Assembly: GCA_021816565.1 (NCBI GenBank)
Contig: JAKAXN010000033.1
Location: 1 to 21,334, forward strand
From: Actinomycetes bacterium
GTDB lineage: Bacteria; Actinomycetota; Acidimicrobiia; Acidimicrobiales; Palsa-688
Direction of reading: 5' to 3'
Length of the DNA: 21,334 bases
This document shows positions 1 to 8,462 of this stretch, in pieces (positions within the stretch are counted from its first letter, which is position 1; each line of letters opens with the position of its first letter). The notes under the pieces were generated by a model, which saw nothing but the letters and a program-made list of their open reading frames with translations, was not told where the DNA came from and ran no database searches. The translations under genes were made by a program, and so were the position numbers.

Positions 1-540
1 GCCTACGGATTCGTGGCCGGCATCCTCAAGCACGCCCCGGCCCTGGCGGCGATCTGCAATCCGACGGTCAACTCCTACAAGCGGCTCCAACCCCGGCTCT
101 CCGACGGAACGGTCTCCTGGGCCCCGGTGTGGGCCGCCTACGGGGACAACAACCGGTCCTGCATGCTGCGCCTGCCCCGCAACCGGCCCTGCGTGGAGAA
201 CCGGGCCGTCGACTCGGCGGCCAACCCGTACCTGGCTGCGGCGTTCCTCCTGGCCGCCGGCCTGGACGGGGTGGCCGGCCAGCTCGACCCGGGAGACCCG
301 GTCGACGACGTCACCTACGACTGGGCCGGCAGCGGTCCCAGCTCGGGGGACCTCCAGGCCACCCGCCTACCCCGCAACCTGCTCGAGGCCATCGAGGCGT
401 TCGACGCCGACCCGCTGACCCGCCAGGTGTTCCCGGCCGAGTTCGTGACCGCCTACATCGACATGAAGCTCGACGAGTGGAACACCTACCACGGGCAGGT
501 CAGCGAGTGGGAACGGTCGACCTACCTGACGATGTTCTGA
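1..540 (+). CDS. Glutamine-synthetase-like ligase, C-terminal part (5' truncated by window edge)
   Basis: The open frame runs in from base 1 and ends at TGA 538-540, giving 179 residues of a protein whose N-terminal part lies outside the window. NPTVNSYKRL, the NNRS arginine segment and ENRAVDSAANPYLAA followed by LLAAGLDGV match the C-terminal half of the glutamine synthetase catalytic domain. These enzymes ligate an amine (ammonia in true GlnA) to the gamma-carboxyl of glutamate using ATP. The loop that carries the adenylylated tyrosine (NLYxLPxE) in housekeeping GlnA is absent. The C-terminal EWxxYHxxVSxWE ending is typical of GlnA-like gamma-glutamyl amine or polyamine ligases rather than primary nitrogen-assimilation GlnA. 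The PuuD-like hydrolase two genes downstream supports a gamma-glutamylation role. The amine substrate is unknown. Its stop overlaps the next start as ATGA-type coupling. Confidence 0.9.
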   Translation, partial: AYGFVAGILKHAPALAAICNPTVNSYKRLQPRLSDGTVSWAPVWAAYGDNNRSCMLRLPRNRPCVENRAVDSAANPYLAAAFLLAAGLDGVAGQLDPGDPVDDVTYDWAGSGPSSGDLQATRLPRNLLEAIEAFDADPLTRQVFPAEFVTAYIDMKLDEWNTYHGQVSEWERSTYLTMF

Positions 541-1379
541 TGCCAGGAGCCGTCACCCCATCCCCGACGCCCGGCGCGCTCCGCTGGAGCGACATGGCCT
601 GGCCGGAGCTCGGGACCACCTTCGACGCCAACCCCACCGACGTGGGCCTGCTCCCCGTCGGCGCAACGGAGCAGCACGGCCCCCACCTGCCGACCGGGAC
701 CGACACCATCCTGGCCACCGCTATCTGTGAGGCCGTGTCGGCCCGCACCGGTGCCGTGGTCCTGCCAGCGGTGGCCGTCGGCTGCAGTTACGGTCACGGC
801 CTCGAGCTGCCCGGAACGTTCTCCCTCAGCCCCGAGGCGCTGGCCTCCCAGGTCCGGGAGATGGTCGAGTGGGCGGCCCTGTCCGGGCTGCGACGGATCC
901 TCATGGTCAACGCCCACTTCGGCAACCACGCCTCGTTGATGGTGGCGAGCGACCACATCCGGCTGAAGCGGCCGGATCTCAGGTGCGGCGTGGTCGCCTG
1001 GTGGTCCGCTGATCCGGAGGTGGCGGCGGAGACCGTCGCCGACGGCGAGGACATCCACGCCAACCGCAGCGAGACGGCGCTCATGCTGGCCGTCGCCCCG
1101 GATCTGGTGCACCTCGACCGGCTCCTCCACGCCGACGACCCGGATCGCACCGGGGATCTGGTGTTCCGCTACACCGCCCCGGCGCTGTCCACCAACGGGG
1201 TAACCGGTCGGCCCTCAGAGGCGTCGGCCGAACTGGGCCGGCACCTGCTGGAGCGCACGGTGCGAGCCATCGCCGCCCGGGTCGAGAGGGGCCGGGTGGA
1301 GGAGCCCCCGCTGGCCGATCACAGCCAGGGATCACCGAAGCGGGCCGAGCCCGTCCCGGAGCCGGAGGCCGTGGCGTGA
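540..1379 (+). CDS. Creatininase-family amidohydrolase
   Basis: A 279-residue protein of the creatininase family, metal-dependent amidohydrolases that open cyclic or linear amides (creatininase, some formamide hydrolases, MftE-type peptidases). Glu44-x-His46 in the ATEQHGPHLPTGTD motif, Asp55 and His126 in NAHFGNH fit the expected metal ligands. The family motif NGHGGN is altered to NAHFGN, and the usual HAGExET is altered to HANRSET around residues 173-179, so the active site is atypical. The last ~25 residues are a charged, proline-rich tail of no recognisable function. ATG 540 overlaps the preceding TGA. The gene ends in a GTGA overlap with the next gene, so the three are almost surely co-translated. 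It could hydrolyse an amide intermediate of the operon's pathway; that is inference. Confidence 0.86.
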   Translation: MPGAVTPSPTPGALRWSDMAWPELGTTFDANPTDVGLLPVGATEQHGPHLPTGTDTILATAICEAVSARTGAVVLPAVAVGCSYGHGLELPGTFSLSPEALASQVREMVEWAALSGLRRILMVNAHFGNHASLMVASDHIRLKRPDLRCGVVAWWSADPEVAAETVADGEDIHANRSETALMLAVAPDLVHLDRLLHADDPDRTGDLVFRYTAPALSTNGVTGRPSEASAELGRHLLERTVRAIAARVERGRVEEPPLADHSQGSPKRAEPVPEPEAVA

Positions 1380-2056
1380 CCCCGCAGGTCGCGGTCCTGA
1401 TCGGCCGAAGCCCGGAGCGGCGCTATTCGCTGCACCGGGGTTACGTCGACGCGGTCCACGCCGTCGGGGGGATGCCCCTGCTGCTGGCCGCCGGCCCCGG
1501 GGCCGACCCCGGGCCCGTCCTCGACGCGATCCGGGGTTGCTCGGGCCTGATCGTGACGGGAGGCAACGACGTCGACCCGCAGGTGTACGGCCTCGAAAGG
1601 GGGCGCGGTGAGAAGGACCTGGACCCCGACCGCGACGCCGTCGAGGTGGCCGCGGTCCGCGTCGCCATGGCCGCAGGCCGGCGGGTGCTCGGCATATGCC
1701 GCGGGATCCAGCTGCTGGCCGCCGCCCTGGGGGGAACCCTGGTCGGCGACCTCCCGGCCGCCGGTCACATCGGCCACGAGGACGAGGAGCGGGAGGGGAC
1801 GCCGGTGCACGGCATCACCGCCGAGGGCGCATCCCTGGCATCGCGGGCGCTGGCCGGGGCGGTGGCCGTCAACTCCATCCACCACCAGGCGGTGGCCACC
1901 ACCGGTCCGGTTCTGGCGGCCACGGCCTGGAGCCCCGACGGGGTGATCGAGGCGGTGGAAGGACCGGGTGTGCTCGGCGTCCAGTGGCACCCCGAGCGCA
2001 TGATCGGCACCGATCCCCGTCACCTGGCCTGCTTCCGGTGGGTCGCGGGGACATGA
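1376..2056 (+). CDS. PuuD-like class I glutamine amidotransferase / gamma-glutamyl hydrolase
   Basis: A 226-residue single-domain class I glutamine amidotransferase of the peptidase C26 group. This group contains gamma-glutamyl-GABA hydrolase PuuD and folate gamma-glutamyl hydrolases. The nucleophile elbow GICRG carries Cys108. The catalytic His205 and Glu207 sit in GVQWHPE, and the TGGNDVDP segment near residues 61-68 is typical of the PuuD group. No synthetase partner domain is fused, so hydrolysis of a gamma-glutamyl amide is more likely than ammonia channelling. With the glutamine-synthetase-like ligase upstream it makes a PuuA/PuuD-like pair: glutamate is added to an amine, then removed after oxidation. 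The GTG start at 1376 overlaps the upstream TGA, and its own stop overlaps the ATG of the dehydrogenase. Confidence 0.88.
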   Translation: MTPQVAVLIGRSPERRYSLHRGYVDAVHAVGGMPLLLAAGPGADPGPVLDAIRGCSGLIVTGGNDVDPQVYGLERGRGEKDLDPDRDAVEVAAVRVAMAAGRRVLGICRGIQLLAAALGGTLVGDLPAAGHIGHEDEEREGTPVHGITAEGASLASRALAGAVAVNSIHHQAVATTGPVLAATAWSPDGVIEAVEGPGVLGVQWHPERMIGTDPRHLACFRWVAGT

Positions 2057-2823
2057 CCGTCGCGGTCGTAACGGGGGCTGGGCGGGGCCTGGGCCGGGGG
2101 ATAGCCACCGCCCTGGCCGCCGCCGGCCACGACCTGGTGCTCGGCTGGAACCGGGACCGGTCCGCCCTGCTCGAGACCATGTCGGAGGTCACCGACCTTG
2201 GTGTCCGTGCCGTCGCCGTGCAGGGCGACGTCTCCGCCCCGGACACCTCAGCCCGTCTGGCGGCAGCCGCCACCGGCGATCTCGGCGGTCTCGACGTCTG
2301 GGTGAACAACGCCGGGGTCTCGGTCCTGGCCCCACTGACCGAGACCACCACGACCGACCTCGAGCGCATGGTGGCGGTCAATTTCTACGGGGTCTTCCAC
2401 GGGCTGCAGGCGGCGGCTGCGGCCATGGGAGCTACCGGCCGGGGCGGCCGGATCATCAACGTCGCATCCGACCTGGGCCTCGAGGCCGCCCCCCTCCTGG
2501 CCGGCTACAGCGCCACCAAGTTCGCCGTGGTCGGCCTCACCCAGGCCGCAGCGGTGGAGCTCGGCCCGCTCGGCATCTCGGTCAACTCCGTCTGTCCGGG
2601 CACCGTCGAGACCGACATGGTCGCCACGGAGGAGGAGGCCGAAGCCCGCCTGACCGGGCGACCGGTCGACGACGTGCGGGCCCGCCTCGTGGCCGCGGTG
2701 CCGGCCGGGCGGCTCTGCACGGTCGAGGACGTGGCCGCTCTCGTGGTCTTCCTCGCCGGGCCCGCCGCCGGGTTCGTCACCGGCCAGGCCATCTGCACCA
2801 ACGGCGGATCGATCCGGCATTGA
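2053..2823 (+). CDS. Short-chain dehydrogenase/reductase (classical SDR)
   Basis: A 256-residue classical SDR, an NAD(P)-dependent oxidoreductase of alcohols and ketones. All landmarks are present: the cofactor motif TGAGRGLG at residues 7-14, NNAG at 85-88, structural Asn110, and the catalytic Ser139, Tyr152 and Lys156 (YSATK). The C-terminal TGQAICTNGG segment is the usual end of FabG-type SDRs. The residue after the second strand is not a clear acidic NAD selector (GWNRD), so NADPH use is possible. ATG 2053 overlaps the previous TGA in an ATGA junction. In this operon it would oxidise or reduce a pathway intermediate; the substrate is unknown. Confidence 0.92.
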   Translation: MTVAVVTGAGRGLGRGIATALAAAGHDLVLGWNRDRSALLETMSEVTDLGVRAVAVQGDVSAPDTSARLAAAATGDLGGLDVWVNNAGVSVLAPLTETTTTDLERMVAVNFYGVFHGLQAAAAAMGATGRGGRIINVASDLGLEAAPLLAGYSATKFAVVGLTQAAAVELGPLGISVNSVCPGTVETDMVATEEEAEARLTGRPVDDVRARLVAAVPAGRLCTVEDVAALVVFLAGPAAGFVTGQAICTNGGSIRH

Positions 2824-2838
2824 CACCGATTTCCCGAC

Positions 2839-2844
2839 AAGGAG
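2839..2844 (+). promoter_or_regulatory. Ribosome binding site of the solute-binding protein gene
   Basis: AAGGAG lies 11 bases before ATG 2856. It is one of the few clear Shine-Dalgarno sequences in the operon, where most genes rely on start/stop overlap. It supports the ATG at 2856 over the in-frame TTG at 2820. An independent site here would allow the binding protein to be made in excess over the membrane components. Confidence 0.6.
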
Positions 2845-2855
2845 ACACAAACGAC

Positions 2856-4502
2856 ATGTTCCACTCCCCCCTCCCGAACCGCCGCCGGGCACTGCTCGCC
2901 GGAGTCATGGCCACCGCAGCCCTGGGTGCGACCGCCTGCGGCGGCGGCACCTCGACCAGCTCTGCGGCCTCGCCGGCTGCGCTCAACGTGTCGGCTTCGC
3001 ACACCCTCAACCTGGCCTTCGGGGCCGACATGCAGGTCCCCGACCCCGACGTCTTCTACGAGATCGAGGGCAACGCCGTGGTCACCTCGCTGTACGAGGG
3101 CCTGGTCAGATACGCCAACGGGTCCACCCGGATCGTCCCGGCTCTGGCCCAGAGCTGGACCGTGTCCCCCGACGGGACGACCTACACGTTCCACCTGCGC
3201 CCCGGGGTGACGTTCCACGACGGCACACCGGTCGACTCGCAGGCCGCGGCCTTCAGCTTCGCCCGCCGGACCGGGGTCAACTCGGCCCCCGCCTACATGC
3301 TCGCCGACGTCGTCTCCACCCAGACCCCCGATCCACTCACCTTCGTCGTCCACCTCGACCACCCGGTCTCCGCGTTCATGGACTACCTGGCCTCGCCCTA
3401 TGGGCCGAAGATGGTGAGCCCCACCACGGTCAAGGCCCACGAGGTCGGCGTCACCGCCGCCAGCCCCAACGGCGACTGGGCCCAGCAGTACCTCAAGACC
3501 CACGACGCCGGCACCGGTCCGTACCGGATAACCCAGTTCGTCCCTGGCAGCCACTACGTCCTGTCCGCCTACAGCGGCTACTGGGGGATCAAGCCCTACT
3601 ACACGACGGTCAACATCAGCATCGTCCCCGACATCAGCGTCCAGCAGGCCGAGCTGCAGAGCGGCCAGCTGTCGATGATCCTGCACGGCCTGCCCGTCAA
3701 CGCGGTCCAGAGCTTCCAGGCGAACAAGAACTTCGAGGTGCAGGCGTTCCCGGCCCAGCTGAAAGCCATGCTGGCCGTCAACCCCCACCTCGGGATCTTC
3801 CAGAGCCCGGCCGTACGGTCGGCGCTCAGGCAGGCCATCAACAAAGCCGCCATAGTCGCCGCCGTCTACGGAAACACGCTCGCCACCGTGTCCACCCAGG
3901 CGTACCCGGTGCAGGAGTTCCCCGCCGGCATGGCCGCTGACAACCCGACCTACGACCCGGCGGCGCTCAAGAAGGCCCTGGCGGCCACTCCCGGATCGAG
4001 GAACATCAGCCTGGCCTACTCCACTGACGATCCGACCAACCAGCGGCTGGCCGAGTTCGTCCAGAGCGAGCTCGACGCCGAGGGCCTCAACGTCCAGGTG
4101 CACGGGGTGCCGCTCGGGCAGGTGTTCGACTTCGCCAGCACCCCGGCGGCGCAGCTGCCGAACCTGCTCGTCTGGACGGTCAACCCCGACGACTCCGCCC
4201 CCGACAGCTGGATCCGTATCTTCTCGAACACCAACGGGTCGCTCAACGAGATGCACGGCTCGGTGCCCCAGGCCGACGCGCTGATGGACGCCGGGTTGCA
4301 CTCCACCGACCCGGCCACCATCCAGAAGGACTACGCCGAGGCCGGGACGCTGGTGGCCGACTCCGGGGAGTGGATCAGCATCGCCGACGTGAAGGACGTG
4401 GTGGTCTCCCATGCCGGGGTTGCCGGCTGGTACTTCCAGTTGCCGACCGCCGACACGGTCGTGCTGGGCGACCTCACCTACAAGGCGCCGGGCAAGGCAT
4501 GA
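2856..4502 (+). CDS. ABC transporter substrate-binding lipoprotein, family 5 (peptide/opine/nickel type)
   Basis: A 548-residue periplasmic-type binding protein of the SBP_bac_5 family. The N-terminus has an Arg-rich stretch (NRRRALLAG), a hydrophobic core and a lipobox-like LGATAC with Cys28, followed by a Gly/Ser/Thr-rich linker. This is an exported lipoprotein, possibly using the Tat route because of the consecutive arginines. The mature part shows family hallmarks: YEGLVRY, the LAQSWTVSPDGTTYTFHLRPGVTFHDGTP block and a later HLGIFQSPAVRSALRQAINK. It captures the substrate and hands it to the two permeases encoded downstream. The family takes peptides, opines, sugars, nickel and other solutes, so specificity cannot be assigned. 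A 32-base gap separates it from the SDR gene, and its stop overlaps the ATPase start (ATGA). Confidence 0.93.
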   Translation: MFHSPLPNRRRALLAGVMATAALGATACGGGTSTSSAASPAALNVSASHTLNLAFGADMQVPDPDVFYEIEGNAVVTSLYEGLVRYANGSTRIVPALAQSWTVSPDGTTYTFHLRPGVTFHDGTPVDSQAAAFSFARRTGVNSAPAYMLADVVSTQTPDPLTFVVHLDHPVSAFMDYLASPYGPKMVSPTTVKAHEVGVTAASPNGDWAQQYLKTHDAGTGPYRITQFVPGSHYVLSAYSGYWGIKPYYTTVNISIVPDISVQQAELQSGQLSMILHGLPVNAVQSFQANKNFEVQAFPAQLKAMLAVNPHLGIFQSPAVRSALRQAINKAAIVAAVYGNTLATVSTQAYPVQEFPAGMAADNPTYDPAALKKALAATPGSRNISLAYSTDDPTNQRLAEFVQSELDAEGLNVQVHGVPLGQVFDFASTPAAQLPNLLVWTVNPDDSAPDSWIRIFSNTNGSLNEMHGSVPQADALMDAGLHSTDPATIQKDYAEAGTLVADSGEWISIADVKDVVVSHAGVAGWYFQLPTADTVVLGDLTYKAPGKA

Positions 4503-6589
4503 CGGCCGTCACCTCCGTCCTGCGCCGGGTCCGGCCCCACGCAAACACCACCGGGGAGGACGGCACCCCGCCCTCCGATTCCGGTCACCTGGCCCGCGTC
4601 GACGACCTGCACGTGTCGTTCAAGCGGGGGGACCGCATGGTGAGGGCCGTCCGCGGTGTGACGCTCGACATCGGCCCCGGCGAGGTGCTCGGCTTGGTCG
4701 GCGAGTCGGGGTCGGGAAAGAGCGTGCTCGGGCTGTCGCTGCTCGGGCTCCTGCCGACCAGCCCGGCGCCGATCATCTCCGGGCGGGCCGTCGTGTCGGG
4801 CACCGACATGGTGAGCGCCGCCCCGGAGGAGTGCCGGCTCATCCGGCGCCGTCACATGGGAGCGGTGTTCCAGGACCCGATGACCTCGCTCAACCCCACC
4901 ATGCGGATCGGTCGGCAGGTGGCCGAGGCGGCCGGCGGGGACGAGCCGGTGCTCGAGCTCCTCGACTCGGTGGGCATCCCCGACCCCCGGAGGCGGATGG
5001 AGGCCTACCCCCACGAGCTGTCCGGTGGCCTGCGCCAGCGGGTGATGATCGCCATGGCCATTGCCGGATCGCCGTCACTGGTGATCGCCGACGAGCCGAC
5101 CACCGCCTTGGACGTGACGGTGCAGGCCCAGATCCTCGAGCTGATCCGCCAGCTATGCGACAGCAGGGGTATGAGCTTCATCCTGGTGACCCACGACCTG
5201 GGCGTGGCGGCCCAGATCAGCGACCGGATAGCCGTCCTCTACGGCGGACGCCTGGCCGAGGTGGGCCCGTCCGGGACCATCTTCGACCACAGCCGGCACC
5301 CCTACACCCGGGGCCTGCTTCGGTCCCGGCTGGTCCTCGGTTCGGACCGGGCCCGACCGGTGACCACGCTGCCGGGGGAGCCCCCCGACCCCCGGGCCCA
5401 CCCACCGGGCTGCCCCTTCTCCCCCCGGTGCACCTACCGGAGCGGTGACTGCGACAACGCGCTCCCGGACCTGGTGGCGGTGACGGGGCCGCCCTCGGCC
5501 AGCGCGGTGGCCTGCTTCCACCCGGTCGACCCTGACGCCCCGGCCCGCTCCGAGGAGGCGGCACCACCGTGGCCACCTCCGGCGCCGCGCCCCGGAGGCC
5601 GGGATCCGGCGGTCCTGGTCCACGACGTACACAAGGCCTTCACCCTCGGGTCCGGCTGGAGGAAGGCCCGGCTCCACGCCCTGCGCGGGGTGTCGCTAGA
5701 GGTCGACCGGGGCGAGGCCGTGGCACTCGTCGGGGAGAGCGGATGCGGCAAGTCCACCCTGCTGCGGACCGTGGCCGGGCTGTACCAACCCGACGGGGGC
5801 AGCGTCGAGTTTTCCCGTGACGCGGCCGCCCAGATGGTCTTCCAGGATGCCGGCGCCTCACTGACCCCCTGGTTGTCCATCGGTGAGCTCATAGGTGAGC
5901 GCCTCAGACACCAGGGGCTGAGCCGGGCCCAGCAGGCGGAGAGGGTCCGCCAGGCTCTGTCCCTCGTCGGTCTCCCGGCCGAGGTGGCGGCGGCCAAGCC
6001 GGGACAGCTGTCGGGGGGGCAGCGCCAGAGGGCCGCTCTGGCCCGGGCGACGGTGGTCCCGCCGGCCATCCTCCTCTGCGACGAGCCGACGAGCGCCCTC
6101 GACGTCTCGCTGGCTGCCACGGTGCTCAACCTCATCGGCCGGCTGAGGCGGGAGCTGGACATGGCGGTGCTGTTCGTGACCCACGACCTGGCCGCGGCCC
6201 GGATGGTCGCCGACCGCATCGCGGTCATGTACCTGGGCCAGATCGTGGAGTCCGGCCCCGCGGAGGCCGTGTGCGCTCTCCCGTCCCACCCCTACACGCG
6301 GGCCCTCCTGGCCGCCGTGCCCGATATCGGCCTGTCGAGGGTCCGCATATCCGGCGAGCCGGCCAACCCCCTCGACCCCCCGGCCGGATGCGGATTCCAC
6401 ACCCGCTGCCCCGACCGCATCGACGGGTGCGCCACCCGGTCCCAGACCCTCGTGTCTCTGGGCGGTCCGCCCCGGTCGCGGTCCGCTGATCGGTATCCGG
6501 ACCCGGACCGGCGGATGGTGGCGTGCGCAGTGGTCGCGCCCGCCCCGGACTCCCGAGCGAACTCCAGCCTGCCTGGAAAGGAGCAATGA
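4499..6589 (+). CDS. Fused double ATPase of peptide-type ABC importer (DppD-DppF-like)
   Basis: A 696-residue protein with two complete ABC ATPase domains in tandem; many peptide importers encode these as two genes. Domain 1 has Walker A GESGSGKS (68-75), Q-loop Gln125, signature LSGG (174-177), Walker B ending DEP (198-200) and switch His232. Domain 2 has GESGCGKST (412-420), Gln449, LSGG (504-507), DEP (528-530) and His562. Each is followed by the Cys-rich oligopeptide-transporter C-terminal motif: Cys305, 311, 318 and 339, then Cys631, 637, 644 and 676. In Dpp/Opp ATPases such cysteines can bind an Fe-S cluster. The domains are joined by a Pro/Ala-rich linker around 345-368. It powers import through the two following permeases. 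The ATG at 4499 overlaps the upstream stop. Confidence 0.95.
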   Translation: MTAVTSVLRRVRPHANTTGEDGTPPSDSGHLARVDDLHVSFKRGDRMVRAVRGVTLDIGPGEVLGLVGESGSGKSVLGLSLLGLLPTSPAPIISGRAVVSGTDMVSAAPEECRLIRRRHMGAVFQDPMTSLNPTMRIGRQVAEAAGGDEPVLELLDSVGIPDPRRRMEAYPHELSGGLRQRVMIAMAIAGSPSLVIADEPTTALDVTVQAQILELIRQLCDSRGMSFILVTHDLGVAAQISDRIAVLYGGRLAEVGPSGTIFDHSRHPYTRGLLRSRLVLGSDRARPVTTLPGEPPDPRAHPPGCPFSPRCTYRSGDCDNALPDLVAVTGPPSASAVACFHPVDPDAPARSEEAAPPWPPPAPRPGGRDPAVLVHDVHKAFTLGSGWRKARLHALRGVSLEVDRGEAVALVGESGCGKSTLLRTVAGLYQPDGGSVEFSRDAAAQMVFQDAGASLTPWLSIGELIGERLRHQGLSRAQQAERVRQALSLVGLPAEVAAAKPGQLSGGQRQRAALARATVVPPAILLCDEPTSALDVSLAATVLNLIGRLRRELDMAVLFVTHDLAAARMVADRIAVMYLGQIVESGPAEAVCALPSHPYTRALLAAVPDIGLSRVRISGEPANPLDPPAGCGFHTRCPDRIDGCATRSQTLVSLGGPPRSRSADRYPDPDRRMVACAVVAPAPDSRANSSLPGKEQ

Positions 6590-7467
6590 TGGCTGTAGCC
6601 GAACCGTTCATCTCGGCGTCACCCCTCCGGAGGTCAGGACCGGTCCGGGCCCTGCGCTCCTTCACCGGCCGGGTGGCGGCCCTCGACCTGGCGGCCATCG
6701 CCGCCCTGCTGCTGCTGGTGATCGCCGCGTTGGCGGCTCCGCTCCTGGCCACCCACAACCCGGTGCAGCCGGCCGGGACGTCGTTCGTGCCCCCGGGCCA
6801 CGGAGGGTTCCTCTTCGGGACCGATGAGGTGGGCCAGGACATCTTCAGCCGGGTGCTGTTCGGCCTGCGCTCCAGCCTGGAGGCGGCCGGTGCGGTGATC
6901 GCGTCCGGTGTGGTGATCGGGGGAGCCATCGGGCTGGCCGCCGGGGCGGCCGGCGGGTGGGTCGACGACCTGCTCATGCGCTTCACCGACGTGTTCCTGG
7001 CCCTGCCCGGGCCGGTGCTGGCCATCGCCGTGGTGGCCGCCCTCGGCCCGAGCTTCACCCACACCCTCATCGGGGTGGGGATCGTGTGGTGGCCGTTCTA
7101 CGCCCGCATCGTCCGGGCCGAGGTCAAGGCGCTGGCCGCCCGGCCCCACATCGAGGCGGCGAAGATGGCGGGGGTCGGGGCGTCACGGAGGGCGTGGCGC
7201 CACCTGCTCCCCGGGGGGGTGCCGGCGGTGCTGGTGACGGCCAGCCTGGATGTGGGAAACCTGATCGTCACCCTGGCGTCGCTGTCGTTCCTGGGCCTCG
7301 GTGCACCGGCCCCCGCCCCGGAGCTGGGCTCCATGGCCGCCCGGGGTCTGCAGTACCTGCTGCAGGAGTGGTGGGTGCCGGTCATGCCGGCCCTGGCCGT
7401 GTTCATCGTGGCTCTGGTCGCCAACCTGGCCGGCGACGGGCTCAGGGACCTGCTGGGGGACCGATGA
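6589..7467 (+). CDS. ABC transporter permease, DppC-like
   Basis: A 292-residue inner-membrane permease of the binding-protein-dependent transport family. It has an N-terminal cytoplasmic segment, a first membrane span near 33-55 and then the FGTDEVGQDIFSRVL motif (76-90), characteristic of DppC/OppC. The EAA loop that docks on the ATPase is at 189-208 (EAAKMAGVGAS to HLLP). Further spans lie near 98-122, 136-178, 213-238 and 264-283. AAAGGAG at 6577-6583 sits five bases before ATG 6589, which gives better spacing than the adjacent in-frame ATG 6586, so 6589 was chosen. The DppC-like gene precedes the DppB-like gene, the reverse of the usual dpp order. It overlaps the preceding stop and the following start. 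Confidence 0.93.
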   Translation: MAVAEPFISASPLRRSGPVRALRSFTGRVAALDLAAIAALLLLVIAALAAPLLATHNPVQPAGTSFVPPGHGGFLFGTDEVGQDIFSRVLFGLRSSLEAAGAVIASGVVIGGAIGLAAGAAGGWVDDLLMRFTDVFLALPGPVLAIAVVAALGPSFTHTLIGVGIVWWPFYARIVRAEVKALAARPHIEAAKMAGVGASRRAWRHLLPGGVPAVLVTASLDVGNLIVTLASLSFLGLGAPAPAPELGSMAARGLQYLLQEWWVPVMPALAVFIVALVANLAGDGLRDLLGDR

Positions 7468-8462
7468 TCAGGGTCATAGGCAAGCGGCTCCTGGCCATGG
7501 TGGCCATACTCCTGGTGCTGTCGGCGTCGGTGTTCATCTTGCAGAAAATGAGCCGCACCGATCCGGTGCACGCCTACCTGGGCGCCAACGCGTCGAAGCA
7601 GGCGATCGCCCGGGAGAGCCACATCCTCGGCTACGACCGGCCCCTCATCGACCAGTACCTCCACTATGTGAAAGGTCTGCTGACCGGGGACCTGGGCCAG
7701 TCGCTGCGCACCCGCCGGCCCGTCGCCACCGACCTCGGGGCGTACCTGCCGGCCACCGTCGAGCTGACGCTGTTCGGCCTGCTTCTCGCTTCGGTGCTGG
7801 GAGTCCTTCTCGGCGTCGCCTCGGCGGGCCGCTGGCGGGGCTCGGGGGTCCTGCGGTTCGTCCTGGTCTCAGGGGCGTCCGCCCCGTCGTTCCTGCTGGC
7901 TCTGCTCGGGATCCTGCTGTTCTTCAACAAGCTGCACTGGCTGCCGGCCACGGGCGACACCAGCTATTCGAACGCCCCGACGGGGCCGACGGGGATGGTC
8001 GTGATCGACACGCTCGTACACGGGCAGATGGCCATGTTCGTCGACGCCGTACGCCACCTCGTCCTGCCCGGCCTGTGCATCGCCCTGGGGCCCGCCGTCT
8101 CGATCGGCCGGGTGCTGCGCACCAGCCTGGTGACCAGCCTCCGGTCCGACTTCGTGCGTACCGCCCGGGCCAAGGGGCTGAGCGAGCGGGCCGTCCTCAT
8201 CCGCCACGCCCTGCGCAACTCGCTCAACGCCGGGCTCAGCATGACCGGTCTCCAGGCCGGCCTCATGTTCGCCGGTGTGGTGGTGATCGAGACGGTGTTC
8301 GCCTGGCCCGGTATCGGGCTCTACACCGCCCAGAGCATCCCGGCCGCCGACTTCCCGGCCATCGGAGGGGTCACCCTGGTGCTCGGTGTGGGTTACGTCC
8401 TGATCAACACGACCGTCGACATACTCCAGGCGGTCGCCGACCCGAGGGTTTCATTCGCATGA
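7464..8462 (+). CDS. ABC transporter permease, DppB-like
   Basis: A 332-residue permease of the DppB/OppB type, the partner of the DppC-like subunit. An N-terminal signal-anchor span (about 8-27) is followed by a long external segment that includes the family pattern LGYDRPLIDQYLHYVKGLL and GDLGQSLRTRRPV. Spans lie near 100-120, 132-154, 198-215, 265-285 and 300-322. The EAA-like ATPase-docking loop is DFVRTARAKGLS (229-240). The conserved VVIETVFAWPGIG block is at 273-285. The ATG at 7464 overlaps the upstream TGA by four bases. Its own stop overlaps the Rieske oxygenase start, which ties the importer directly to the catabolic enzyme in translation. Confidence 0.93.
   Translation: MIRVIGKRLLAMVAILLVLSASVFILQKMSRTDPVHAYLGANASKQAIARESHILGYDRPLIDQYLHYVKGLLTGDLGQSLRTRRPVATDLGAYLPATVELTLFGLLLASVLGVLLGVASAGRWRGSGVLRFVLVSGASAPSFLLALLGILLFFNKLHWLPATGDTSYSNAPTGPTGMVVIDTLVHGQMAMFVDAVRHLVLPGLCIALGPAVSIGRVLRTSLVTSLRSDFVRTARAKGLSERAVLIRHALRNSLNAGLSMTGLQAGLMFAGVVVIETVFAWPGIGLYTAQSIPAADFPAIGGVTLVLGVGYVLINTTVDILQAVADPRVSFA

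Noticed and set aside
129..539. Extension of the creatininase frame into the ligase gene
   Set aside because: The extra sequence is Arg/Gly/Pro-rich out-of-frame translation of the glutamine-synthetase-like gene. Creatininase homology begins only after ATG 540.
2820..2855. Upstream TTG start for the solute-binding protein
   Set aside because: It would put hydrophilic residues ahead of the lipoprotein signal peptide. AAGGAG supports ATG 2856.
2505..4412. 635-codon open frame on the minus strand opposite the solute-binding protein gene
   Set aside because: Its translation is low-complexity and rich in Gly, Arg, Val and His, with no recognisable domain. It is a by-product of the G/C-biased third positions of the real gene.
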